Assembly (NCBI GenBank): GCA_028274465.1
Contig: CM051456.1
Location: 88,398,753-88,462,752, forward strand
DNA length: 64,000 nt
Source: Plantago ovata
Lineage: Eukaryota > Streptophyta > Magnoliopsida > Lamiales > Plantaginaceae
Direction: 5' to 3'
Part shown: one piece after another, positions 46,847 through 57,532 of the stretch
Position numbering within the stretch: the first letter of the stretch is position 1
Layout: the number at the start of each line of letters is the position of its first letter
Notes under the pieces: generated by a model
Database searches by the model: none
Seen by the model: the letters and a program-made list of their open reading frames with translations, nothing else
Told to the model about the DNA's origin: nothing
Program-made: the position numbers and the translations under genes

Positions 46847-47221
46847 ATGGGTGGTTGTGGTACGTCTAGCAGTCCTATATGGCATGGGCGTCCGATATGT
46901 CGTTCCAACAATTGTCGTAAGCGCACCGTGCTAGTCGTACACCCAAATGGAAGAATGTATTGGAAGTGTGGCATACATGGGTTCTCCCAGTGGGGTGATG
47001 TTGATGAGGAGGAGCTCTACAACAACAATGGGGAAGAGCAGCAAAGGGAAGAGATACAAAGTGAAGGGAATCAAGCCAAAAGGGTGGAGGTGAGGCGCAC
47101 TGCAACTAGACGGGCATGTGAAGCAAACAACTTAGATCTCATATATGTACTTGTAGCTATGAATCTTCTATTATTGGCAGTGTACCTTAGTGTGCAAATT
47201 GTTCAATGTTTCAAGAAGTAG
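46847..47221 (+). CDS. GRF-type zinc-finger protein with C-terminal membrane helix (second MULE gene)
   Basis: 124 aa. The start at 46847 (MGGCGTSSSPIW) is preferred over the in-frame ATG at 46730 because the added 39 residues look non-coding and overlap terminal-repeat-proximal DNA. Residues 18-50 resemble a GRF zinc finger: C18, C23, NGR at 34-36, MYWKC with C41, then GFSQWGD. The expected fourth ligand would be His44 rather than Cys. An acidic Glu/Gln linker (53-75) and a basic patch (79-89) follow. Residues 98-118 are hydrophobic (YVLVAMNLLLLAVYL), a likely membrane anchor. Similar small GRF/anchor proteins are common in plants; a role in transposition is inferred only from position. The 3' end faces the transposase gene 238 bp away. 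Confidence 0.72.
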   Translation: MGGCGTSSSPIWHGRPICRSNNCRKRTVLVVHPNGRMYWKCGIHGFSQWGDVDEEELYNNNGEEQQREEIQSEGNQAKRVEVRRTATRRACEANNLDLIYVLVAMNLLLLAVYLSVQIVQCFKK

Positions 47222-47459
47222 GTGATGTAAAAGAGCTAGCATATGTAATAACATCTTTCTATGGATTAATAAAAGTAGAGACCATAAAAGTACTTGCATT
47301 GCATAATGATGCCAATTCCAAATATTTCTCAAACTAACCAAAACAAGCCCAATTGTCAACCATAGTAGCCATCACAGTAGCTTCAAAATTACCAAAAGGA
47401 ACCATACTAATTAAAGTTTCATCAAAGTAGCATTGTATGGAATAACAAACTAAAGGAAA

Positions 47460-50400
47460 TTAAAGGAGCCAGTCTGGGTAATCCATTGGCTGAGATGATT
47501 GAGCCTGCTGAGATGCCCTTCCTCTTCCCCTACCTCTTCTTGCTCTTGCTCTTCCTCTGCCAGTTCCCCTTACTCCAGCTCCATTGTCACCACCTCTGCC
47601 AGTGCCACTTGTTCCAGTTCCACTCTCACCACTTGCTCCAGTGCCATTATCACCACTCCCACTACTTGCAGTAAACCAAGCAGCCATACCTCCTCTCCCT
47701 CTACCTCTGCCAGCCATACCTCCTCTCCCTCTGCCTCTGCCAGCCCTTCCTCTACCAGCTCTTCCTCCACCTCTTGATGTCTCAGGTACATCTGTTGGTT
47801 CATCTGTGGCAGCCTGCAAGTTCCCAAAAAAATGCCAATAAGATCAATTATACACCAAAAAGGTTAGAAATAAACATATACAGCAAAAAACCCTTACTTC
47901 ACGGACTGGAGATATAGGAACAGCTGATTCTTCTTCTGGAATAGGGTCATTGTTGTTGGGTCTCAACTACACCAATATAGTTACATTGTAGTTAGTATTA
48001 AAGAAGAACAGATAACACAAATGAACATTAAATAGTGCAACTCACCCATTCAGGACATTTTCTGTAAGTATGTCCCTTTTGTAGACAACAAGAACATGTT
48101 GGAGGCTTTCTTTGTTGATGGACTGGTGTCTTGGACTTCTTTGAGGTACTTGCACCTCCCTCAGAAGGATGTTTAATCCTGTTTTTTGGAGGCCTTCCAA
48201 GTTGTCTTCTAACATTTGGAGGCAAGCACTGCTGTGTAGTCAAATCTGATGGCCAGAATTGTTGCCCTTGAACTGGCCAGACTATCATGTCATAAGTTCT
48301 TTTGTAGGCAGCTCTAGTGTGGTTTTCAGAAAGGAAATCCTCAGCTTCCAATCTCATGTAGGTGATGGCACAGCAAGCATGCCTACATGGGATCCCAGAG
48401 ACATCCCATCTCCTACAATCACAAGACCTACTGTCCAAATCCACCACAAACTTGTATGTGTAGTCTTGCACCTCAAAAATAGTTGTTCCAGTTTCAGTTA
48501 CTACCCTACACCTCCCACTTTGTTGAATTTGATCATTAAGTTTGTCTAGGATTCTAGGCATCAACACTGAGGAAAGCCTTTTCTCCTTCTTCTGTCTGAA
48601 CACAATTCTCCTCATGATCTGCTGCCTAAGTCCCTCCATAATATTAAATACTGAATGCCCTCTCACACCCTCAATCCATGAGTTAAATGACTCACTCATG
48701 TTGTTTGTTACATGGTCAATCTTCACATGTATATCATATGAATGCCTAGCCCAGAAACCTAGAGGTATATTGATGAGGTACTGATATGCAGCAGGGGTGG
48801 AATATTTCATATTTGTCATGGCCTTAAACAAAAAAGACATGACATATAAAATTAAGCAAGCAGTAAACAGCAGTAAACTAAAAAAAAAAATTTAGTATAA
48901 GTGCTAGAGAGAGCTACCTTATTGAATCCATAATATGTGTAGGCAGTGCTTGCTTGCCAATATAGTCTCCTCAGCTCAACACTAGACCACTTGAGTTTAA
49001 AATTATCATAAATGTGTTTGGCACATTTTCTGTTCACAACAGTTGGTGCTAGTTCCTCAATGGCAGGAACCAATCCCTGCAATACAAAAATAAGAGTCAA
49101 TACAGTGTATGAAAAAGAGATAAACACAAGGATAAAATACAAATTACTTACCTTTTGTCTATCCCCCATAAAGTGCCATGGCCTGCCATCATCCCAAGGA
49201 CCAACAAATTGCTCAAGACACTTGAGGAAAAAGCCCCAGGATTCCTTGTTCTCAGTCTCCACTACTGCATAAGCAAGTGGAAAGATTCCACAATCTGCAT
49301 CTGTCCCAACAGCACTTAGTAGAACCCCTCCATACTTGCCTCTAAGATGGCACCCATCAAAGAAAAGAAAGGGTGCACACCCATCCAAGAAACCCCTTCC
49401 AAGACCCTCTATTCCAACAAAGAATCTCTTGAATAGTGGAGGTCTTTCTATAGGTTCACCAGTGATCTCATCTTCCTCCATGTCCTCATCTTCTTCAGTT
49501 TGCAACTCAACAATGCTGCCAGGATTGGACCTTAGTATCATCTGCTTGTACTTTGGAAGCAATAAGAAGGCTTCCTCAGGATTTCCACCAAGTACCCCTA
49601 GAGCCCACTCCCTTGCTCTGTACATCCTCATGTATGGAACATTCACATGCAAAGTATCTATTGCCCAACTCTGTAACTCCTTTGTAGTTAGTGATGAATT
49701 CTTCCTCAACTCATCTAATATCTTGGAGGCACACCACTTGTAATCAGCTTCACGGTAGTCTTGCTTCCTGACACACCTATGCCCACCATGATAAGTCTTT
49801 ATCATGAAGGTCTTCTCATCATCCATAACTGATGCATACAATCTCCAACCACAGCCCTTCCCAGTACAGTAAACAGAGTATTTCTCCAGATTGTTCATTT
49901 TCTTCCGCATTATGAACCCTACCTTCAAGACATAGTTCTTCACTCTCCTTCTAAGCTCAACCACACTACTAAATGTATCACCAACCTTGAATTCAGTATC
50001 TGTGTCCTCACAGTTCACCACAAACTCATCTCCAATCCACTCCTTGTCACTATATTGCTCCTCCTCAAGTGACACATACCCCTCATCCACCTCAGAATCC
50101 TCATGTGGATTGTAGTTGGCATCACCAGTGTCATCATCTACTACAACTTCCTCATCTAACCTATCTCCAGTTCCATTTTCATCCCCAGCATCCTCATCTA
50201 GCCTATCACCAGCCCCATCATCACCTAACCCATCACCATCACCATTCCCATCACCTAACCCATCACCATTCCCATCACCAGTACCATCATTCTCCAACTC
50301 ACTCTCACTGTCATCACCAGTTGGTTGTACTCTAGTGAAATTCAAGGCTTCATCCTCACTCTCATGTTGATATTGTGAGAATGGCTCATCTACATCCCAA

Positions 50401-51560
50401 TCAAATGCTTTATCATTTTCATCCGCACTGTCTTCCTCATCCATTTCATCACCACTTTCCCAATCCTCTACAACAACATCTTCCTTCTCTCTTACCTTAT
50501 CCCCTGCCTCACCATCACCCTTACTATTGGTATCCTCCTCCACTTCCTTCTCTCTTACTTTCTCCCCTGCCTCACCATCACCCTTACTATTGCTATCATT
50601 CTCCACTGCCTCATCACTAACTTTCTCCCCGGCCTCACAAACATCAGCCTGATCAATATTATTCTCCCCTGCCTGATGAATAGATGGATTCATACAAGGA
50701 GAAGCATTCAAGAAATCATTTCCAAACCAGTCTTTCAAAATGTTTTCAAACTTGTTTTTTTCAACAGTAGGTGGAGTGGTAATGTTTGTGGTTGGAATCT
50801 TTGAGTTGGGAGTTTCAAAGACTAACTGAGGAATGTATGGTGACTTTGGTGTTGCTGGAGGATTTGATTCTTGTGTCTCTGTAATGGGAGGTTTAGTTTC
50901 TTGGGTGTCAAGTATTATAGGTTGAGATTCTTGTGTTTCATGAATGGAAGATTGTGGTTCTTCTGTGTGATGGACTGGAGTAGGATCACTGTCTTCTGCA
51001 TCATTCATTTGTTCATCATCAACATCACCAGTCAGGTCAACAAATATGGGTGTTTTAGGTGGCATTTTGGCTTTCTTGTATGGGGGCTTGGTTTTTTTAC
51101 ACCTTCTGTCCCTAAAGGTTCTTTCTCTTTCAGGTGGAGCATAGGCAGAGGGATGTGTGGGAACATATGAACCATCCATTTCATCAGGGTCATCACCATC
51201 TCCTACAAGAACACTACCATCCAAATCACACCTCCTTCCACTAGGATCAATCACTTGTAAGGGAATGGCTACATCCATCTCCACATACAGTTCAACCTCC
51301 CTAAACTCCTTATTCTCCTCAAACATTTTCAACATATCATCATCACACAGAATATCTATACTACCAGTACCAACCATAGCAGAGTAGAAATAAACCATGT
51401 TCAAATCAATAACTAACTCATGTTCTCTGTAATATTTTTCTACTATCTTCTTCACATCACGTTTAAGGTCAGAGAATTTGTACCTTTTTGGGTCGATTTT
51501 TGTCAATGTTTCCGACTCATCACGACAGTAGTGAATCCTTATGTAGTACTTGCCACCCAT
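47460..51560 (-). CDS. MURA-type MULE transposase, five exons, about 1255 aa
   Basis: Exons on minus: 51560-49152, 49076-48918, 48822-48046, 47966-47898 and 47813-47460. All introns are GT-AG and the phases agree, with no stop or frameshift. Residues 1-100 look like a PB1 domain. About 150-520 is an acidic Ser/Pro/Asp-rich region with tandem repeats. The MuDR DNA-binding zinc region (FKVGDTF...GCGWRL...HRC) lies at about 520-605. The DDE catalytic domain has FDGCHL (D735), MGDRQK (D800, at the exon 1 end) and NNMSESFN (E900). The SWIM finger CDCRRWDVSGIPCRHA is near residue 1015, a CCHC knuckle CSCCLQKGHTYRKC is at the end of exon 3, and an Arg-Gly-rich tail forms exon 5. It would cut and paste this element and relatives. 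Exon 4 uses the acceptor at 47967-47968; the nearby alternative at 47962 would give a stop. Confidence 0.9.
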
Positions 51561-52049
51561 CCTTGAACATAAAAAAAAAAAAAAATGTCAGAAACGCAGA
51601 AAACTTAGAACTAGGGTTTATGTAAAATTACACCTAATGCTTCTGTATCAGAATTTCGGTCAAAAACCACATTAAACATCAACAATGTGAGGTTTATGAG
51701 TAATAACGGTACCTTTTTCTGTGGGGAGCAATGTACTCCAGCTATAACGAAACCACGGCCCCTTTAGACTTCCTGACGCAAAATTCTCAGTAATCGAGAT
51801 ACGGCGGTTTCAATGCACTTCAAATGAGCGATTTTGGTGTGAAATTTGAACGGGATTAAGCGGTGATGAAGTATGGACGAACAGAGCAGTAATGGAGAAG
51901 GGGACAGAGAGAAAGGGGGTTAATGGCGTTGGTGACGATGACAAGGGGTAAAACCAATTTATTTTTACTAAGGCCGTGTTTGGATCAAGGCTTTAGGCGT
52001 GAGGGCACTTTTGTAATTACATCAAAGTCAACTCAAAATTCCATTTTCA
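51561..52049 (-). promoter_or_regulatory. Presumed MURA upstream region
   Basis: Non-coding; poly-A run at 51569-51583, then mixed sequence up to the right terminal repeat. The promoter is likely inside or near the terminal repeat, as in MuDR; no TATA box is certain. Confidence 0.4.
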
Positions 52050-52131
52050 GGTACTAGGATGTAATTGTTCATCTAATGGGAACAAATGTGAGATTAGGGT
52101 GTCTATCAGGGTACTAATGTGATATTTTCTC
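52050..52131 (-). repeat. Right terminal inverted repeat of the MULE
   Basis: Reverse reads GAGAAAATATCACATTAG then TACCCTGATAG; partner of the left repeat. Confidence 0.8.
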
Positions 52132-52140
52132 TTCCAATTT

Positions 52141-52160
52141 TATTAAAATAAGTGGGGGAT
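52141..52160 (+). other. Polypurine tract of element C
   Basis: TAAGTGGGGGAT directly before the right LTR; its inverted copy is at 43338-43357. Confidence 0.8.
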
Positions 52161-52750
52161 TGTTGTGGTATTTTAATAAAAAATAAGAATTATAAGTTTA
52201 TTTGACCAATTTAATGATATCAATATTGTCATATTGATTGTGTAATATTACTATCATAATGTGCATTATTTTTCTTCATCATTGCACATTCAAAATTGTC
52301 AAAGTAACCTCCATCTTATTTATGAAATGAGATTATGGTGATTCAAATTCTTAACTCTTATCTCACTCTTATTTTTCACCTATAAATACCAAGTGTATAA
52401 GAGAGTTGAGATATAGCATTTTTGCAAACAAAAATTACTTTGTATAATATTCCCTCAATATAAGCAAGAGCAAGGTGTTGTGTCTAGCCTCACATTTCCT
52501 TTTCTAGGGTGTAGCTAGAAAAGAGAAATATTATATAATACGTGGCTGGGCTGTTGTATCCTGGGGCGACGCGTGGTGACCCTACTACACTGTTCTCTAC
52601 CAACTAGGGGCGCGAATCGTCTAAAGTGACCAGTGACTTTTGTCCGCGCCTCATCCCTGTCGTTTGAGATAAGATCTTGGTAACTAAGTTAAAGTTCCAC
52701 AGGTATATTGAATCTTTTTGTATTATTTTCTTTAAGCTTGAGGAACAACA
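52161..52750 (+). repeat. Right LTR of element C (590 bp, uninterrupted)
   Basis: Serves as the empty-site control for element B: around 52441 it reads TGTATAATATTCCCTC where the left LTR carries B. TATA box at 52381-52388. Confidence 0.95.
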
Positions 52751-53100
52751 AAAAATGAAGAAGAAAATTGGGTAACTGAATCTGTAGTAGTTAGAGCAGA
52801 GTTTGCTAATTTTTTCTATAAACAATCAAAGTCTATGGGTTATAATTTTGATCCTTTTAGAAGAATAATCACACCTACTTTATCAAATGAAGATAACAGC
52901 TACTTACTGCTCCTGTTACAAAAAAAGAAGTTGTTGATGCTATTTTTCAAATTCATCCTGATAAATCCCATGGCCCTGATGGTTTGAATGGTAACTTTTA
53001 CCATACTTATTGGGATGTAATAGGTGATAAAGTCTGTAAAATGATAATTAGATTTTTGGATGAAGGAATCATGGAACCTGAGATTAATCATACTATTGTA
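52751..53100 (+). pseudogene. LINE D reverse transcriptase, N-terminal part
   Basis: After AAAAA (52751-52755) the LINE frame resumes (ENWVTESVVVRAEFANFF). The region up to 53100 includes the conserved PDG-like stretch (KSHGPDGLNGNFYHTYW in a shifted frame, about 52965-53012). Ends at the CACTA insertion. Confidence 0.82.
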
Positions 53101-53154
53101 CACCACAAAAATCTCGCGGATTAGCGACGGAATTTTTTCGACGGAAACTAATGC

Positions 53155-54349
53155 ATATAGGTACTTGGGGAAACTAAAAACGAATGTGAAAAACAAGAAT
53201 AAAGTTGAGGGTTCGATTGCCAATGCATATGTGATGGAATATACCACTTCATTTTGTTCGTATATTTCGAGGAGCATGTACAAACAAAGGCAAGATCTGT
53301 TCCTCGGAATGGAGATACATATGAGGTTGAGGCTGATGATGAGCAAACCGTTTCAATATTCAGGAGATCAGGAAAACCAGTTGGTCGAGCAAAAAAGGAA
53401 ACGTTAGCAGAGGATGAATGTGATGCTGCTCAATCATACATTTTATTGAATTGTGCAGAGGTTATACAATATACCAAAATATTCAGCCAGTATGTATTCT
53501 TTCTCAACCAGGTTTTCATTTTTCTTTTGACGATCAAAATCAACTTATGATTCATTTACTGAACAAATATAAAGGGAGACACGAATGCAATTAATTTCAG
53601 CCAAGCCAAGTATGGCTCATGATGTTCATGGATTGCAACAGATTATTGATAAAAAGTTGGAAGTGGAGTTCCCAAAGTGGTTCAAACTACATGCTGCTAA
53701 TCCTATCAACAATGTAACGGACCCGTACATTGTTGCTCTATACAATGGACCGAAGCTAAAAGTGACCACCTACACGGCCTACATAGATAATGGGTATCGG
53801 TTTCATACAGTTGGTCATGGCACACTTAGGGCTACACATAATAGTCGGGTATGTCTTAAGGGGTCTACTTGTGGACAAAATCAGTATGATTACCATGGGC
53901 GTTTAAAGAGAATTATACACCTCAGTTATCTAGGTTTTCCACTGATGGAAACATTCCTTTTCGATTGTGATTGGTTTGATCCAGGCTCACCAAAGGGTAC
54001 AAACATCCATACTAAACACAGACTTGTTGAAGTAAATGAGAAACAGAGATTCAATAAGTATGAACCATTCATTATGTCCACCCAAGCTGACCAAGTCGCC
54101 TATTGTAAATATCCAAGCATGAAAAAAGATAAGGACAATTGGTGGGCTGTTTTGCAAATTAAACCTCGGAATCATGTGGACTGTTCAGTCACATCTATCA
54201 CCCACTCTTTTCAAGAAGAATATATTGAACAGAAACAATCGAACATAGAGACAAATGACAATGTAGTTGTGTCACATGAAGATGAGTTTGTGGATCTAGA
54301 GGATGAAATTGTGGTTGTACACTTGGAGGATGCTATGCATATGTGTTAG
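53155..54349 (+). pseudogene. TNPD/TNP2-like CACTA transposase, C-terminal remnant
   Basis: 53160-53290 reads as the end of a DUF4218-like region (LKTNVKNKNKVEGSIANAYV, then ..TSFCS). After a gap, the frame 53585-54349 (254 aa) carries a DUF4216-like domain: NGYRFHT, YYG-like DYHGRL, FDCDWFDPG and DQVAYCKYP (about residues 68-180), then an acidic tail. The catalytic N-terminal half of the transposase is gone; only about 50 bp separate this remnant from the left terminus. Two frames are used between 53250 and 53585. Confidence 0.78.
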
Positions 54350-55092
54350 CTTAAGTATGGTGATCATATATATGTGTTTTAGAGTACAAGTACGATATAT
54401 ATGTGTTTTAACTTATAAATATGATTTAGTTTCATTGTGTTACACTATTATCATCGTATTTCAGATTGTGTTGTTTCTTTATTTCACTAATATGTGTGAT
54501 TGGTTGATATTTAGATGGGTAGAAGTCCACTACTGCAGCAGGGGAAAGGAAGAGCGAGAGGGAGGGGGAGTGGGCCAGAAACTTCTTCTCAACCCCAGAC
54601 ATCCGAACAACCCCAGACATCTGATCAACCCCAAACATCCGAGTCTATTACGCATGCGCCTCAGATACCCACTCACTCTCCTGGTGTATCATCCTCAAGA
54701 CTGCCCATCACTCAGCACCCCCGTAATGCTTAACAAAGTGATCACAACAACGATGATAATATTGTTAGGGACAAACGTTCTTTACTTGTAATAATGGGGA
54801 AAGAGTATGTTCACTAATGTAATCCTACATGATGGTTTTTTTAACTTTAATAAAACAGTTGTGTAACTAATATGTTTTTGTTTTATGATTCAAGTTGATG
54901 TCAACTAAGGAAACCAGTACCGAGATAGGGCGTATAGCATGCGATAATTTGGAACATGGCGTGGTTCAGTGGAAACTGATGTCACCCTAGCATGAGGCTC
55001 AACTGTTTGCGGAGTTTAAGGTACGTCAGAGCTAGTTAGTGTATTAATTTCAGATATTTTTAACTGAAACTAGAGTCCGTAGTTCCCACATA

Positions 55093-55190
55093 TGGGTAGG
55101 CGGCGCCCAAATGCAGTTGCAGTTGTATTAAATTGAAATCTTTTAAGTGAAACTAGAGTCCGCAGTTCACATATGGGTAGGCGCCACCCA
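55093..55190 (+). repeat. Two copies of the GGGTAGGCG hairpin motif in the CACTA gene intron
   Basis: TGGGTAGGCGGCGCCCA at 55093-55109 and TGGGTAGGCGCCACCCA at 55174-55190, within a direct repeat of about 80 bp. The same motif occurs four times in the leader of copia A. Confidence 0.85.
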
Positions 55191-55214
55191 AATGCAGTTG
55201 GATTATGTTCACTA

Positions 55215-55520
55215 ATGGAGCTATTTACTTATCCTAGTTGGAGCTGTAAATAGCTCCATTTAGGAGCTTAGGAGCTGTAAATAGCTCCAACTTGGATCTG
55301 TTTGCTGCTCCAAAATGGAACAGTTTACAGCTCCAAGTTAGAGCTGTAAACTGCTCCAAGTTGGAGCATTTACTTATCCTAGTTGGAGTTGTAAATAGCT
55401 CCTTTTGGGAGCTGTCAATACCTCCAACTTGGAGCTGTTTGCTGCTCCAAAATGGAACAGTTTACAGCTCCAAGTTTGAGCTGTAAATTGCTCCAATTTG
55501 GAGCAGTAAACTTCTCCTTT
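55215..55520. repeat. Array of AGCTCC...GGAGCT palindromes in the CACTA intron
   Basis: A dozen or more short palindromes such as GCTCCAAGTTGGAGC and GGAGCTGTAAATAGCTCC, arranged in two roughly 150-bp direct repeats (55215-55365 and 55366-55510). Confidence 0.85.
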
Positions 55521-56819
55521 TTGGGTATTAATTGATAGATTTTTTTGTTGTTGTTGTATTGTAGATTATTTACCGTTGGGATGAAAGTATTGAAACAAGA
55601 GTTTGGAAACTGTGGCGTTCAAACTCTAGATATCTTTTTAAGAACAGGGTTAACCAATGGAAGGTGAACACAAAAGAAGGGAAAATGGGAAAACCATTTG
55701 GAGTAGCTATGAGAGACGATGTGTGGGATTGCTTTGTTAAACATTGGAAAACTGAGAAGGAAAATGAAAAGTCAGTGAAGGCTAAAAAGAATAGAAGGTC
55801 TGAGGTTGTACCTGGAGATGGACCAACAAAAGTCATGGTGGAAGGTGCTCTTCCACGAGAAGCGTGCTCTAAAAATTGTTAGTATCTTTGTGCTTTTCCC
55901 CCATAGTTTTCATTTTAAAACACATTGCTAATGCACTATGATATTTCAATTCAGTCTCACGAAAAATGACGTAAAGCTGAACTTGGCGAGGTCTTTTATG
56001 CTCAAAGGAACAAGCGTGGGAAGTGGCTGGACACACGCTCCAAGAAACTTTATGTTAGTGAATCTTTTTATTTATCTTATTAATTATACGTGTAATGGGG
56101 TTAACCAATGCCTATTATTTCTCTTCATTTAATATTATTTTCTATGTTTGTATTATAGGCAGATTATGAAAATCGAGTTCGATTGTTAGGTGAAGATGCA
56201 ATCCAGGAGGACAAAGATGCTATCTTTTTAGAGATCAACCCACTTAGCAAAAAGAATCTACTCTTTGGTGCAGGAAGTTATGCCGCATGTGTTAGTGGGG
56301 GTCAGAGTGGTAAAGTGGTTTCAGGTGGTAGATTGTTCACCCAAGAGGACATGAATGCAGCTGTAGCTAATGCGATGGACAAGCAAAAGCAAGCCACTGA
56401 CGAGAAGCTAGAGGAGCAGAGGCGAGCCACTGAGGCCCTTAAGGAGGATCAGAGGCGAGCCACTAAGGCCCTTAAGGAGCAGCAGATTCAAAACATGGCT
56501 ACCTTTGCAGCCCTTACCGCCCAGGTAGAGAAGTTAATGGGTTCTCAACAATGCTCAGCCCAGCCATCTCTTTGACTAGTGTCTGGTTATATATGTTGCG
56601 TTGTGTTTTGATGATTTTGGATACATTTCGAAGTTATTTTGTTTAGATGTTTAGATACTCTTGGATACTATTTTAGATGGTTGAATGATATATCTAATCT
56701 ATTTGGATTACTTCGGTAGATAATTTGAGTTATTTGAGTTTCAAAGGGTTTTACTATCATAACATTTCTGTATAATAATTGATTCCAAGAAATAAATGGT
56801 TAAAAAACATCAATCGCAA

Positions 56820-57264
56820 TATTCGGTCGCATAATATATGAATGAACATTTAATACAAGTGACGGATTATCAATTCCGTCGTACAACTAAGCGACTGATT
56901 TTAATTTCGTCGCACAAATCAAAACCATGAACTAGTCTTTCCAGTCGTCGTAAATTCCGTCGCTATTGGCGACGGAAATGAATTCAGTCGCCAAAATCGT
57001 TTGGCCGGTCCACGCTTTGATTGGTTCAACCAAAAATGGGTTTGAGTACATTGGTCGTTATTTCCGTCGTTATAGTTTTACGACTGGATTATTTCCGTTG
57101 CTTGTACAGTCGCGCGTGTGTGACTGAAAAAATATTGGTCGCCCAGACAAAAGCGACGAGGGTTTGTGAACGGAACCGAATCCGTCGCAATTTTCAACAC
57201 CCGACCTCTAATCAGTCGCTATTGCCGTCTCTATTTCTGTCGCCATTCTGCAGGATTCTTGTAG
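56820..57264. repeat. Right subterminal repeat region of CACTA element E
   Basis: Many copies in both orientations of a CCGTCGC/GCGACGG-type motif between 56840 and 57245, as expected for TNPA binding sites near a CACTA end. Two copies remain at the left end (53120-53145). Confidence 0.75.
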
Positions 57265-57267
57265 TTA

Positions 57268-57532
57268 GCTTTGATTCCAAAAAAACAAAACCCTAAGGAA
57301 CCTAGTCATTTTAGATCTATAAATCTTTGTAATGTTGTTTATAATATCATTTCAAAATTTTTGATTAATAGACTTAGGCCTGTGTTAGATAAGCTCATTT
57401 CCCCTTTTCCAAATGTTTTTGTGCGAGGAAGATTAATCTATGATAATCTTATGCTTGCACATGAGCTTTTACATACTATGGGGAAAAAAAGAAAATCTAA
57501 TCAACACTATCTTTATCTTGAACTTGATCTTT
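57268..57532 (+). pseudogene. LINE D reverse transcriptase, central part I
   Basis: ALIPKKQNPKEPSHFRSINL, then NVVYNIISKFLINRLRP: the LIPK and FRPI-type motifs of L1 RT, with Arg-Ser in place of Arg-Pro. Runs to LELDL at the solo LTR insertion. Confidence 0.88.

Larger units (their letters stand above)
46459..52131. mobile_element. Autonomous-type MULE (5.67 kb)
   Basis: Flanked by TTCCAATTT at 46450-46458 and 52132-52140, the 9-bp duplication typical of Mutator-like elements. Its ends form degenerate long inverted repeats of about 82 bp (46459-46541 and 52050-52131) sharing TTAGTACCCT, TTCCCA and AACAATTACAT blocks. Two genes converge: a GRF zinc-finger gene on plus and a MURA transposase on minus. 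Inserted between the pol gene and the polypurine tract of element C. Confidence 0.93.
12651..52750 (+). mobile_element. Ty1/copia element C (contains element B and a MULE)
   Basis: Two 590-bp LTRs: the left is split by element B (12651-12937 plus 41438-41740) and the right is 52161-52750. LTRs start TGTTGTGG and end GGAACAACA. AAAAA precedes the left LTR (12646-12650) and follows the right one (52751-52755), a 5-bp target duplication; the LINE frame resumes after it. Internal: gag-protease 41741-43095, interrupted integrase, RT and RNase H to 45904, a 3' untranslated stretch, the MULE 46459-52131, then the polypurine tract. Primer site and gag start are missing. Confidence 0.92.
54514..56575 (+). 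pseudogene. TNPA-like gene of CACTA element E (Transposase_24 type)
   Basis: Probable exons: 54514-54732 (MGRSPLLQQGKGRARGRG, then QTSEQPQ repeats); about 54898-55020 (..TEIGRIACDNLEHGVVQW.., with a TAG at 54988-54990); 55564-55881 (YRWDESIETRVWKLWRSNSR...KPFGVAMRDDVWDCFVKHW); and 56160-56575 (LGEDAIQEDKDAIFLEI, then a Gln/Glu/Lys heptad-rich coiled coil ending AALTAQVEKLMGS). This pattern fits the plant Ptta/En-Spm TNPA family, which binds subterminal repeats. At least one stop makes it doubtful that it works. The intron between exons 2 and 3 carries hairpin motifs and a palindrome array. Confidence 0.7.
53101..57264 (+). mobile_element. CACTA (En/Spm-like) element E, internally deleted
   Basis: The left end is CACCACAAAAATC. 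The right end, reversed, gives CTACAAGAATCC next to GTT/TTA, matching over 13 positions. The flanking 3-bp duplication is GTA on the left and TTA on the right, and a small loss at the right tip blurs the boundary by 2 bp. The LINE reading resumes at 57268. It contains the C-terminal part of a TNPD-like transposase and a TNPA-like gene. The CGACGG-type subterminal repeats survive on the right only, since the left half is deleted. Confidence 0.82.

Noticed and set aside
47486..47841. Ser/Pro-rich plus-strand frames
   Set aside because: Antisense of the Arg-Gly-rich last exon of the MULE transposase.
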